Source: Malaciobacter pacificus (GTDB lineage Bacteria; Campylobacterota; Campylobacteria; Campylobacterales; Arcobacteraceae). Taken from it: 64,000 nucleotides of DNA. Under the pieces are notes generated by a model. It was not told where the DNA came from, ran no database searches, and worked only from the letters and a program-made list of their open reading frames with translations. The stretch lies in the NCBI RefSeq assembly GCF_004214795.1, contig NZ_CP035928.1, forward strand, positions 930,001 to 994,000. Direction: 5' to 3'. A program made the translations under genes and the position numbers. Below, piece by piece: positions 1 through 8,971 of the stretch. The first letter of the stretch is position 1. Every line of letters starts with the position of its first letter.

Positions 1-1796
1 ACTTTGAAAAGAAAAGAACTTTTCATGAAGAAAAAAAGAGTATAGAAGAACAATTTATAAATGAAAATAAAGAGATTATTAAAGATGAAGTGAATAGGGT
101 TTATACTTTTATTAAACATCTGCAAGAAACTACAGAAAATGAACTTAAAAAAAATGTAAAAGAAAGGGTATATGAAGCCCACTCATTAGCTACTAATATT
201 TATGAAAAAAATAAGAATACAAAAACAAAAGAAGAGATTTTTGAGTTAATAAAAACAGCTTTAAGTGGTATTAGGTATAACAATGGCCGAGGTTACTTTT
301 TTATGGATGATATTTATGGAAATAAATTAGTTCATCCAATTGATACATCAATAGAAGGTAAAAATATGCTTAATTTTACAGATGTAAAAGGTTATAAGCT
401 ATTTGAAACAATTGTTGATACCATAAAACAAAAGAGTGAAAGGTTTGATGAATATTATTGGTACAAACCTAATACAAATAAAGAGATTGGAAGAAAAATC
501 TCTTTTTATAAATATTTTGAACCATTAAATATGGCTATTGGTACAGGTGAATATTTTGATGAGTTTGAAAAAGAGATTCAAAAGAAAGCTTTAGAGTATA
601 TAAATCTTATTCGCTTTGGTAAAGCAGGATACATATTTGTAATAAGTTACGATGGTGTTTATCTATCTCATATAAGAAAAAACTATTTAGGTAAACACTA
701 TTTAGAAAATAATGATATAAAAAATATTGCAAAAGTTATAGAAGATGCTATTAAAATTGCAAAAGATGGTGAAGGATACTACTCTTATATTCAAAATAAG
801 AAGCCAGATACAAATGAACCAACACATAAAATTAGTTTTATAAAAGGTTTAAGTAATTGGAATTGGATGATAGGTAGTGGGTTTTATGAAGATGATGTTA
901 TCTCACGTATTGAAGATAGAAAAAGAAAAATTGATGAAAAGTTTGAAGAGTATATTCAAAATATTTTGATTATTAGTTTTGTGATAATGATTATCTTATT
1001 ATTTATTTCAAAATATGTAACAAACTTTTTAGAGCAGAAATTCAGACAATATAAACAAGAATTAAGTAAAAAACAAACAATTTTACATCAACAATCTAAA
1101 ATGGCATCTATGGGTGAAATGATTGGTAATATTGCTCATCAATGGAGACAACCTTTATCAACAATTACAACTGCAGCTACAGGTATGAAACTGCAAAAAG
1201 AGTTTGGCGAGTTTAATGATGAAATATTTTATGATTCAGTTGACAAAATTAATGCTTCTGCTCAGCATTTATCAAAAACTATTGATGATTTTAGAAACTT
1301 TTTTAGTCCAAATAAAACAAAAACACAATTTGATTTGAAAAACACTTTTTCAACGGCATTAGATTTGATATCTGCACAATTTAATGCTAAAGAGATTAAA
1401 ATTATAAAGCATATTGAAAACATTCAATTAAATACATATGAAAATGAATTAATACAAGCTTTAATCAATATTTTAAATAATGCAAGAGATGAACTTATAA
1501 AATTACCCAATAGTATAGAGAGATTAATTTTTATTGATACATATATTGAAGATGGGAATGTGATAATAGAGATTAAAGATAGTGCAGGGGGAGTGCCTTC
1601 AGATATCATAGATAGAATATTTGAACCATACTTTACTACAAAACATAAAAGCAATGGAACAGGTATTGGTCTTTATATGACTGAGGAAATATTAGTTAAG
1701 CATTTAAAAGCTGATATAGAAGTTTATAATCAAAAATATAAATATAATGATAAGTCTTATAAAGGTGCTGTATTTAAAATTACTATTCCTCAGTAG
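1..1796 (+). CDS. Cache-domain sensor histidine kinase, 5' partial
   Basis: The reading frame is open from position 3 with no stop, so the gene begins left of the window; the GTG at 90 is internal. The visible protein has an extracytoplasmic double-Cache-like sensor region, with two similar halves around GYFFMDD and GYIFVISYDG. One membrane segment follows near nt 960-1020, then a HisKA domain with H box IAHQWRQPLS (His codon 1137-1139) and a HATPase domain with N box (NILNNA), G1 (DSAGGVP) and G2 (GTGIGL). It should autophosphorylate in response to a small periplasmic ligand. No response regulator is adjacent on this strand. The ligand cannot be read from sequence. Confidence 0.9.
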   Translation, partial: FEKKRTFHEEKKSIEEQFINENKEIIKDEVNRVYTFIKHLQETTENELKKNVKERVYEAHSLATNIYEKNKNTKTKEEIFELIKTALSGIRYNNGRGYFFMDDIYGNKLVHPIDTSIEGKNMLNFTDVKGYKLFETIVDTIKQKSERFDEYYWYKPNTNKEIGRKISFYKYFEPLNMAIGTGEYFDEFEKEIQKKALEYINLIRFGKAGYIFVISYDGVYLSHIRKNYLGKHYLENNDIKNIAKVIEDAIKIAKDGEGYYSYIQNKKPDTNEPTHKISFIKGLSNWNWMIGSGFYEDDVISRIEDRKRKIDEKFEEYIQNILIISFVIMIILLFISKYVTNFLEQKFRQYKQELSKKQTILHQQSKMASMGEMIGNIAHQWRQPLSTITTAATGMKLQKEFGEFNDEIFYDSVDKINASAQHLSKTIDDFRNFFSPNKTKTQFDLKNTFSTALDLISAQFNAKEIKIIKHIENIQLNTYENELIQALINILNNARDELIKLPNSIERLIFIDTYIEDGNVIIEIKDSAGGVPSDIIDRIFEPYFTTKHKSNGTGIGLYMTEEILVKHLKADIEVYNQKYKYNDKSYKGAVFKITIPQ

Positions 1797-1899
1797 TAAT
1801 TTTAAAATAGTTGCATATGAAAATGTATTTTAATTTAAAATTTGTATATTGAAAAATGATAGTTGAAGTTACTAAGAAAAAGTTATTGTAAAAAAAACA

Positions 1900-1986
1900 T
1901 GGTGCGAATGGTGAGAATCGAACTCACACTCCGAAACCGGAATGGGATTTTAAGTCCCACGCGTCTACCTATTCCGCCACACTCGC
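1900..1986 (-). tRNA. tRNA-Leu (anticodon TAA)
   Basis: Minus-strand cloverleaf of 87 nt including an encoded CCA (complement of 1900-1902). Acceptor stem GCGAGTG pairs with CATTCGC, the anticodon loop is CTTAAAA, the variable arm is long (class II), and the T loop is TTCGATT. It is the last gene of a four-tRNA operon. Confidence 0.96.
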
Positions 1987-2006
1987 ACATGTGTAAAAAA
2001 TTTAAG

Positions 2007-2082
2007 TGGTGGTTCGAGGCAGAATCGAACTGCCGACACAAGGATTTTCAATCCTTTGCTCTACCGACTGAGCTATCGAACC
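2007..2082 (-). tRNA. tRNA-Phe (anticodon GAA)
   Basis: Minus-strand 76-nt cloverleaf with encoded CCA. Acceptor GGTTCGA pairs with TCGAACC; the anticodon stem AAGGA/TCCTT encloses loop TTGAAAA. Third gene of the operon. Confidence 0.97.
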
Positions 2083-2097
2083 ATAACTTAATATAAA

Positions 2098-2182
2098 TGG
2101 TGGTGAGGGAAGGATTCGAACCTTCGAAGCCGTAGGCGGCGGATTTACAATCCGCAGGATTTGACCACTCTCCAACCTCACC
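2098..2182 (-). tRNA. tRNA-Tyr (anticodon GTA)
   Basis: Minus-strand 85-nt class II tRNA with encoded CCA. Acceptor GGTGAGG pairs with CCTCACC, the anticodon is GTA, and a long variable arm is built on GCCTACGGC. Second gene of the operon. Confidence 0.96.
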
Positions 2183-2208
2183 ATTATTGATAAGATCACA
2201 CAAAAATA

Positions 2209-2283
2209 TGGATGGGGTAGCAGGATTCGAACCTGCGCATGACGGTACCAAAAACCGTTGCCTTACCGCTTGGCGATACCCCA
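2209..2283 (-). tRNA. tRNA-Gln (anticodon TTG)
   Basis: Minus-strand 75-nt tRNA with encoded CCA. Acceptor TGGGGTA pairs with TACCCCA; the anticodon stem ACGGT/ACCGT encloses TTTTGGT. The discriminator reads U, where E. coli has G. It is the first gene of the Gln-Tyr-Phe-Leu operon. Confidence 0.96.
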
Positions 2284-2301
2284 TTAATTTAAGTGGATGG
2301 A

Positions 2302-2307
2302 ATTATA
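2302..2307 (-). promoter_or_regulatory. Probable -10 of the tRNA operon
   Basis: On the minus strand TATAAT lies 18 bases before the first base of tRNA-Gln, the right distance for a start about 12 bases upstream of the mature tRNA. No strong -35 is visible, which is usual in Campylobacterota. The rest of the 2284-2516 gap shows no gene. Confidence 0.6.
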
Positions 2308-2516
2308 ATATTACTAATATTAAATTTAGCTAAAACTAGAAGAAAAAAATAAAAAATTTACTAAATTAATAAAAACACTAGTAAATACTAATAATTTGAT
2401 AAAAGAGTATATTTTGAGAAAGAAAACTTATTTTTATTCTTTTGAGCTAAGTTATAAAGTTTTTATGGTACTATTTATTTTAATTAAAAATTATTTATTT
2501 TCACAAAAGGCATAAG

Positions 2517-4130
2517 ATGTTTATGGAGCACTTGGCTTTGACCTATAAGTGTCATAGCTCAATTGGTAATAGTTTAGATTTAAAAAAAATGATGACAGAG
2601 GTTTTAGAAACTTTTGTTACTGAAACTAATGCTGATGGAGGATATTTTTATTTAGTAGATGAAAAGAGTAATCTTTATAAATATTTATCTTTCAATGAAT
2701 TGCCATGTTTTGATGAAAATGACTTAAAAGATAAAATAGAAAAATTTAATATTTATCAATGTCCAAAGAAAAACTTTAGAATAATTATAATGCCTTTAAT
2801 TGAGGGAGTTCTTTTTTTAGTTTATAAAGATAAGAGTATAAATTTTGATTATATTGGCTCAATGTTTCAAGATTTAGTGGTAAAGTTAAATATTAGCATA
2901 GATGCATGTTTAAATGTTCAAAGAATGAAAAACAAAAATAAGATGCTTAAACATTTAACAAATGAGCTTAAAGAACAACAAAAAGAGCTAATCGAATCTG
3001 ATAAATATAAAAGTAATTTTTTAGCAAATATGAGTCATGAATTAAAAACTCCCCTAAATTCAATAATTGTGTTATCTTCAATTATGAAAAAAAATAAGAA
3101 TAGTTCTCTTAGTTTAGAACAAGTTAAAAATTTAACTATAATTAACAATTGTGGAAATGATTTACTGCATTTAATTAATGATATATTAGATATTTCAAAA
3201 ATTGAAGCAGGAGAAATTTCTTTGAATCTCTCTAAGGTTGATATTAATGATTTAATCTTCTCTTTAGTTGAAGAAATGAGACCTTTAGCTTTGGATAAAA
3301 ATCTAGATATCGAATTTAATTGTTTACTTGATGATATAAATTTATTGACAGATTCTCATAGAATTAAACAAATTTTAAAAAATCTTTTAAGTAATGCTAT
3401 AAAATTTACTAATGAAGGCTTAATTGATGTTATTTTAGAAGAGAATGCAAATGATATAACTGTAAAAGTAATTGACCATGGTATTGGTATAGCACAGGAA
3501 AAACTTAGCCATATTTTTGATAGATTTAAACAAGCAGATGGAAGTACAACTAGAAAGTATGGTGGTACAGGCTTAGGTTTAGCTATTTCAAAAGAGTTAG
3601 CTAATTTACTTGGTGGTGATATTAAAGCTTTTAGTAAAATAGGTGAGGGTAGTACTTTTGAAATGATTCTTCCTAAAAAAACTGATATTAAAAATATCTC
3701 AGATGACAATGTCTCTATCTCTTCTCAAAAAAATGGTGATGAGCAAGAAATTGAAGATATAGTATTTTTTGATATGGAAGATATCAATACAAGTCAAGAT
3801 ATTGAAAGTAAAGTACAAAGGGTTGTTTTACTTAATTGTGATAAACTAGCGATGTTTCCTATTGTTGTGCAGTTGAAAAAACATGATATAAAATTAATAC
3901 AACTTGACTCTTTAACTGATACTTTTGATTTAATGGAAAAAGAGTATCAAGATTTAGTCGTAATAGACAAAGAGAATACAAAAACTAAAATAGATGAGTT
4001 TGTAAACTACTGTAAAGGCAAAGAGACACAAACTATTATTTTGTCTAAAAGTGAGGATCAAAAGTATTTTCATAAAGATGATGTAAAAGAGAACTTGGTA
4101 AAAGAAATTTTAGAAAAATTAGGAAGATAA
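2517..4130 (+). CDS. Cytoplasmic GAF-like histidine kinase with degenerate C-terminal receiver-like domain
   Basis: 537 aa, no membrane segment. Residues 1-130 look like a GAF sensor fold (ADGGYFYLVDEKS). A HisKA domain follows with NMSHELKTPLN (His 174), then a canonical HATPase with DHGIGI, FDRFKQADGSTTRKYGGTGLGL and a second G box. After residue 390 there is an acidic linker and about 100 residues shaped like a receiver (VVLLNCDKLAMFP, QDLVVIDKEN) but without the acidic pair and clear phosphoacceptor context. The start ATG has AAGG six bases upstream. It ends one base before the next gene, a REC-kinase, so the two are an operon and probably phosphorelay partners. Confidence 0.9.
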   Translation: MFMEHLALTYKCHSSIGNSLDLKKMMTEVLETFVTETNADGGYFYLVDEKSNLYKYLSFNELPCFDENDLKDKIEKFNIYQCPKKNFRIIIMPLIEGVLFLVYKDKSINFDYIGSMFQDLVVKLNISIDACLNVQRMKNKNKMLKHLTNELKEQQKELIESDKYKSNFLANMSHELKTPLNSIIVLSSIMKKNKNSSLSLEQVKNLTIINNCGNDLLHLINDILDISKIEAGEISLNLSKVDINDLIFSLVEEMRPLALDKNLDIEFNCLLDDINLLTDSHRIKQILKNLLSNAIKFTNEGLIDVILEENANDITVKVIDHGIGIAQEKLSHIFDRFKQADGSTTRKYGGTGLGLAISKELANLLGGDIKAFSKIGEGSTFEMILPKKTDIKNISDDNVSISSQKNGDEQEIEDIVFFDMEDINTSQDIESKVQRVVLLNCDKLAMFPIVVQLKKHDIKLIQLDSLTDTFDLMEKEYQDLVVIDKENTKTKIDEFVNYCKGKETQTIILSKSEDQKYFHKDDVKENLVKEILEKLGR

Positions 4131-4131
4131 A

Positions 4132-5259
4132 ATGGAAAAATTTAAAATTTTATTAGTAGATGATGTACCTGAAAATATTTACTCTTTAAAAATGATGATT
4201 GAAGATAGTTTCGATGTTGAAATTTTTTCAGCTTTGAGTGCCCAAGAGGGTATGGAAATTTTGATGAAAGAAAAAATAGATTTAATCCTTACAGATGTTC
4301 AAATGCCAGAAATTGATGGTTTTGAGTTTGTTGAGTATTTAAAAAATATTGATAGAACTAAAGAAATTCCAGTTATTTTTATTACAGGAATTTATGACAA
4401 AGATGAATATAAATCTAAAGGATATGATTTAGGAGCAGTTGAATATATAACTAAACCAATTCATGATGTATTATTAAACTCTAAACTAAAAGTTTATATT
4501 GATATTTTTGAAAAAAGAAAAGAGGATGAAGAAGAGATTGCTGTAAAAGATGAACTATTGATTCATCAATCAAAAATGGCAACAATGGGAGAAATGATAG
4601 GAATTATTGCTCACCAACTAAAACAGCCATTAAATATTTTATCTTTATATTGTAATGATGTAAAAGACTCTTATACGTATAATGAAATTGATGATAAATT
4701 TATTGAAGATTTTTCAAAAAATACAAAAGAGCAAATTGAATATTTAAGTGAAACAATTGATGGTTTTAGAGACTTCTTTAACCCTGATAAGCAAAAAAGA
4801 GTTTTTGAAATAAAAAAAGTTATAAACAAATCAGTTAAACTTTTAATGAATAGAATTGAAACAGCAAATATAAATTTAAATATTACAGTAAAAGAGGAAA
4901 TGGTTTATGGTGTTGAAACAGAGTTAGAACAAGTTGTATTAAATATTATAAACAATTCAATAGATGCTTTTATAGAAAGAGAAGAACTAAAAGTTAAAGA
5001 GATAAATATTGAAGTTCTTGTTAAACAAAACTATACAATACTAATTATGGAAGATAGTGCAGGTGGAGTAAAAGAAGATAGCTTAGAAAAACTTTTTGAT
5101 CCTTATTATACTACGAAGAGTTCTGGAACGGGAACAGGTTTATATATGGTTAAATTAGTTATTAAAAATAGTTTAGGTGGGGATTTAAAGGTGAATAATA
5201 GTGAAAAGGGGCTTAGATATATAATTGCGCTTCCTAATGAGAAGCCTCATCAGGATTAA
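4132..5259 (+). CDS. Hybrid receiver-histidine kinase
   Basis: 375 aa in the order REC then kinase. The receiver has acidic pair DD (10-11), phosphoacceptor Asp 55 (LILTDVQMPE), Thr 85 and Lys 108 (ITKPI). A HisKA-type domain follows with H box IAHQLKQPLN (His 161) and a HATPase with DSAGGV and GTGTGLYM. No membrane or PAS segment is present, so it probably takes its signal through the receiver, plausibly from the kinase encoded just upstream. Its 3' end overlaps the convergent gene at 5234-6496 by 26 bases. Confidence 0.9.
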   Translation: MEKFKILLVDDVPENIYSLKMMIEDSFDVEIFSALSAQEGMEILMKEKIDLILTDVQMPEIDGFEFVEYLKNIDRTKEIPVIFITGIYDKDEYKSKGYDLGAVEYITKPIHDVLLNSKLKVYIDIFEKRKEDEEEIAVKDELLIHQSKMATMGEMIGIIAHQLKQPLNILSLYCNDVKDSYTYNEIDDKFIEDFSKNTKEQIEYLSETIDGFRDFFNPDKQKRVFEIKKVINKSVKLLMNRIETANINLNITVKEEMVYGVETELEQVVLNIINNSIDAFIEREELKVKEINIEVLVKQNYTILIMEDSAGGVKEDSLEKLFDPYYTTKSSGTGTGLYMVKLVIKNSLGGDLKVNNSEKGLRYIIALPNEKPHQD

Positions 5260-6496
5260 GAATCTCTTTGATTTTTGTCTCTAATGAATTTATTACATCT
5301 TGAAGATCAAGAATTTTTTTATTTTTTTGTTCATTAGTTTCCATAAGTAGTTTTAATTCTTTTTTTGTTGCACTAATTTCTGCCTCATACTCATTATTCT
5401 TATTTTTTAAAAGAAGTTTTTCATTTTTAAGCTCATTTATTTCTCTTGCTTGCTCATCTCTTTTTTTACTTAAGTCTTTCATAAACTTATCATATTTTTC
5501 ATCTACATTATGCATTTGCAACTCATAATGTTCAAGTTGTCTTTGACGGCTTGAAGTCTTTTCTTTTTCTGTTTTTAATTCATCAATTAATCTAAGAAGC
5601 TTTCTCTCTAAGTCTTGTATTTTTTCATTTTGTTCAATTATGATTTTTTTGTAGTTCATCTCATTTTTTTTGAACTCTTGAATTGCTTTCATTACTTTTT
5701 TCTTGAACTCTCTTTTTTCACTATTCTCTTCATTTAAAGAAAATCCAATAGTAATAAATTCATCTAATTCAGGGGATAATTTAAAGATTGAACATTTTAA
5801 ATAAAATGCCTCTTTATCTTTAGTTATGTATTTAGTATTTCCTGTCCAACTTTTACCTTTTTTTATATCTTCCCAACTTCTATTTACTGAAGTTTTTGGA
5901 ATATCTGGATGAACTAAATCATGAAATGAAAGTTCTTTTATCTCATCTTTACTATAACCAGAGATATCTAAAGTCATATTATTTGCATTTAAAACTTTCC
6001 CTTCTATATTTAGCTTATAAATTACAGCAACTTTATTTATAGCATTTATATAGTTTTCAAGTTCTGTTTTAGTATCTTCAAGCTTTTTTTCTACATATTG
6101 TTTTTCACATATTTCATATACTTTTTTTAATAAATCTTCTGAATCTATAGGCTTTAAAATATAATGGCTTACATTTAGGCTAACTGCTTTTAAAATATTT
6201 TCACTTTCACTTCTAGCAGTTGTATATATTAGTGGAACTTCTTTATCTAAATCTCTTATTTTTTCTAACATTTCAAGGCCATTCATAATAGGCATATTTA
6301 TATCAGAAATAATTAAATCTATTTTTTCATCAGAATTAAATCTAGTTGTAAATTTATTTAGACCTTCTTGACCATTTTCACAAATAATAACATTTTTAAA
6401 GACTTTATCTAAAAGTTTTGCAAGTTTTTCCCTTGCTAATTGTTCATCTTCAACAAATAGTACAGTTAAGTTTTTTAAAAAAGTTTTGTCAAACAT
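5234..6496 (-). CDS. REC-PAS-coiled-coil response regulator
   Basis: 420 aa. A receiver at 1-125 has VEDE, Asp 65 (LIISDINMP), Thr and Lys (ILKPID). A PAS domain at about 140-255 has NAINKVAVIYKLN, a conserved HxD-like loop and W/G positions. A long charged coiled coil fills 260-410. No DNA-binding, GGDEF or kinase domain is present, so the output is probably protein-protein. It is a paralogue of the two tandem genes at 42602-45082; all share the same architecture and the FKKKV motif at the PAS/coil junction. Function unknown beyond phosphosignalling. Confidence 0.85.
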   Translation of the reverse strand: MFDKTFLKNLTVLFVEDEQLAREKLAKLLDKVFKNVIICENGQEGLNKFTTRFNSDEKIDLIISDINMPIMNGLEMLEKIRDLDKEVPLIYTTARSESENILKAVSLNVSHYILKPIDSEDLLKKVYEICEKQYVEKKLEDTKTELENYINAINKVAVIYKLNIEGKVLNANNMTLDISGYSKDEIKELSFHDLVHPDIPKTSVNRSWEDIKKGKSWTGNTKYITKDKEAFYLKCSIFKLSPELDEFITIGFSLNEENSEKREFKKKVMKAIQEFKKNEMNYKKIIIEQNEKIQDLERKLLRLIDELKTEKEKTSSRQRQLEHYELQMHNVDEKYDKFMKDLSKKRDEQAREINELKNEKLLLKNKNNEYEAEISATKKELKLLMETNEQKNKKILDLQDVINSLETKIKEILNPDEASH

Positions 6497-6555
6497 AAGA
6501 AACCTTAATATTAATAATAAATTTTACCTAAAATTAATTTAAGGTTTCTCAATTT

Positions 6556-7305
6556 CTATTGATATGGTTTTGGAGTTGGAGGAAACTCTTTAAAAGCCTC
6601 TTTTATAGCATTTGTAATTGAGTTTTTATATTTATGATTTTGATCTGGATTTGAAAATTGTAGATACTCAATAGCACCTTGTTCAGTTTTTTCATATTTA
6701 TATACATAAACAGGTTTTTTACCAAGTTGTAAAACATTTTCATAAAGTGTTTTTGCATATTCATTGATGTAAGGAAATTCTTTATCAGAAATTTTATCTC
6801 CCCAACAGAAAAATACAAACTTACCATTTGGAATAAAAGTTTGTGCATCAATATACATAATATCTCTATCAAATTCAGTGTTTTGGTTTGAGTTATATTT
6901 TTCTAAATCTTCATTAAACTTGATTAATAACTTTGAAGAATCAATATTCTTTTCAACCAAATTAAATAGTGATTTGATTTCAACTATCTTACCTTTACAA
7001 TTTTCTCTCATTGCTTGTTTAAAAGTTGTTAGGTAGTTTTCTACCTTTAATTCAATTAGTTTATCAAAATCTTCAAAATCTTGATCTAATAAGAATTTTT
7101 TAGAATCAAATCCAATTGGCGCAGCTATTGGATTATATAAATAAACAGTTCCTATAATGTTTTTTTTTCTTAATTTTCCAGTTTTGATCTTTTCTTTTAA
7201 CTCTTTTGCTGTAATAATATCTTCATCGTCATAATTAAAATACATATAGCTTTCAGTTAAAAAAATCTCTTCGTATTTAGTTTGAATTGTTCCAAAATAT
7301 TGCAT
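6556..7305 (-). CDS. Hypothetical protein, 249 aa
   Basis: I do not recognise this protein. It is soluble, with no signal peptide or membrane segment. It is rich in Lys, Glu and Tyr and ends in a proline-rich tail (FPPTPKPYQ). The most motif-like stretch is FVFFCWGDKISDKEFPY near residue 170. It sits between the REC-PAS regulator and a UvrD-like helicase on the same strand, with small gaps on both sides, so co-transcription with the helicase is possible. The reading frame and codon use match its neighbours. Confidence 0.6.
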   Translation of the reverse strand: MQYFGTIQTKYEEIFLTESYMYFNYDDEDIITAKELKEKIKTGKLRKKNIIGTVYLYNPIAAPIGFDSKKFLLDQDFEDFDKLIELKVENYLTTFKQAMRENCKGKIVEIKSLFNLVEKNIDSSKLLIKFNEDLEKYNSNQNTEFDRDIMYIDAQTFIPNGKFVFFCWGDKISDKEFPYINEYAKTLYENVLQLGKKPVYVYKYEKTEQGAIEYLQFSNPDQNHKYKNSITNAIKEAFKEFPPTPKPYQ

Positions 7306-7343
7306 ATAAATCCTTTTGATTTTGAAATATTAGCAAATTATTA

Positions 7344-8849
7344 CTAAAGGCTTTGTTCACTATTGTAATTAAGCTGTAAATCTGCTAGAACAATAGCTTT
7401 TTTTGCCCTTGTTGCTGCTACGTAATATATATTTAATTCTTCAATAGCTCTATTATAACTTAAGGGATTTTTTTTGTTAAATAACTCTTTTTTTGTTATA
7501 AAATCATCTGCCATAATAACTTGGTCATATTCTAGACCTTTTGCTTTATGAGTTGTAGTAAATATAATATCTGCATTAGATTTATCTGTTACTACTTTTT
7601 CTTTTAATTTTTTATTTATTTCAAAAATATTATCACCATAAGCATTTATAAACTTTATGACATTTAAATAGTCTTGATTTTTTGTATCTTTTGCAAACTG
7701 TTCTAAATCATAAATAGATTCAAACTCTTTGATTTCATCAATTGTAATTTTGTCATTTTTTTTCTGTTTTAAATAAAATATTGAATATACAGTTTGATTC
7801 ATAAAAGAGTATGAACTATAACCACCTTCAAAATAGATTTTATAATCACTATGAATGAAATGTATGATTTTTTGAATAAGCCCAAAAGTGGTTCTTGCAA
7901 TAATACAAACTGGTTTTTTCATATCTATATACTCTTCACCTATTTTTGTGATAGTATCTATTCCACTTAGTTTAAGTTTATAAGATGATTTAACTTCATA
8001 TAGTTTATTTAGCTTATCTCTGAGTGTTTTTGCAAACTCATTTGAAAATCTAAAAGATTTAGTTAAATCATAAGAGGGTAAATCGATTTTATTTAAAGCA
8101 TTTGTAGCATATCTAAAAGAGTATATCTGTTGAAATGAATCTCCAACATAAATTCTATCACAATTTTGAGCTTCAACAATTCCTATCATAACATCAGATA
8201 TATCTTGTGCTTCATCTATTAAGATTAAATCAAACCCTAAGTTTGAACAAGCTCTTTTATTTAAAAAAAACATTTTAAGATAAAAATCATGAGTTGCTTC
8301 AATAATTTTATTTTTCATACAACTAAGTATATGTTTTAAGTGACCTAAAACCTTTTTTTCATTATTTAAAAGTTCTAATATTTTTGCATCTAAATCAGAC
8401 TGTTTTTTATAAGTATTTAAAAGTTTACTATCAAGTGCAATTAGTGAGCTATTACAATAAAAGTTTACTAAATCTTTTAATAGCGTTAAATATTCAGGCG
8501 TTGGGTAGTACTGTTTTTGATGGGTTATTTGTTCAAACCCACAAATTACTTTTTCTAAAATAGCGATTTTTAAATCTTGAACTAGTTTGTATTGGTAAGC
8601 TGAAATCCTATTATAAGCTAAAGAGTGAATAGTACTTACAAACATATTTGATAATTTATAATTTTTTAGTTTCTCTTGAAGTTCAATTTGTAATGACTTA
8701 TTATATGCTAAATATAAAATCTTTAAATGAGAATTTTTCTTGGCATATTCTAATAGTGTTGTAGTTTTACCACTTCCTGCAACAGCATTTATTTTAAAAG
8801 ATTTCTTTTTTGAGTTTATTATCTCTTCTTGTTCATTAGTTAAAGTCAT
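7344..8849 (-). CDS. UvrD/REP-like superfamily I DNA helicase
   Basis: 501 aa. Walker A is AVAGSGKTTTLL (residues 21-32), Walker B is LILIDEAQDIS, motif III is VGDSFQQIYSFR, and the C-terminal helicase motifs are TTHKAKGLEYDQVI and YVAATRAKKAIVLA. It should be an ATP-driven 3'-5' translocase. It is shorter than UvrD or Rep (about 700 aa) and closer in size to compact FBH1-like members. The start ATG has only a weak ribosome site. No partner nuclease gene is adjacent, so its repair pathway is not defined by context. Confidence 0.85.
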   Translation of the reverse strand: MTLTNEQEEIINSKKKSFKINAVAGSGKTTTLLEYAKKNSHLKILYLAYNKSLQIELQEKLKNYKLSNMFVSTIHSLAYNRISAYQYKLVQDLKIAILEKVICGFEQITHQKQYYPTPEYLTLLKDLVNFYCNSSLIALDSKLLNTYKKQSDLDAKILELLNNEKKVLGHLKHILSCMKNKIIEATHDFYLKMFFLNKRACSNLGFDLILIDEAQDISDVMIGIVEAQNCDRIYVGDSFQQIYSFRYATNALNKIDLPSYDLTKSFRFSNEFAKTLRDKLNKLYEVKSSYKLKLSGIDTITKIGEEYIDMKKPVCIIARTTFGLIQKIIHFIHSDYKIYFEGGYSSYSFMNQTVYSIFYLKQKKNDKITIDEIKEFESIYDLEQFAKDTKNQDYLNVIKFINAYGDNIFEINKKLKEKVVTDKSNADIIFTTTHKAKGLEYDQVIMADDFITKKELFNKKNPLSYNRAIEELNIYYVAATRAKKAIVLADLQLNYNSEQSL

Positions 8850-8971
8850 CTTGAAATTGTATCACGGGATACTAAATATGTAATAAAATCTATAAATAAT
8901 ACTTAAATGATACTTTTAAGCTACATTTATGTAATAAAATAATTCATATAAACTATAACTAGGAGTTTTTT

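Noticed and set aside
1863-2284. Short open frames over the tRNA cluster
   Set aside because: They run through four clear tRNA genes and encode nothing coherent.
8875-8945. Repeated TATGTAATAAAAT near 8880 and 8930 as a regulatory direct repeat
   Set aside because: Short, AT-rich and not symmetric; likely chance or -10-like sequence.
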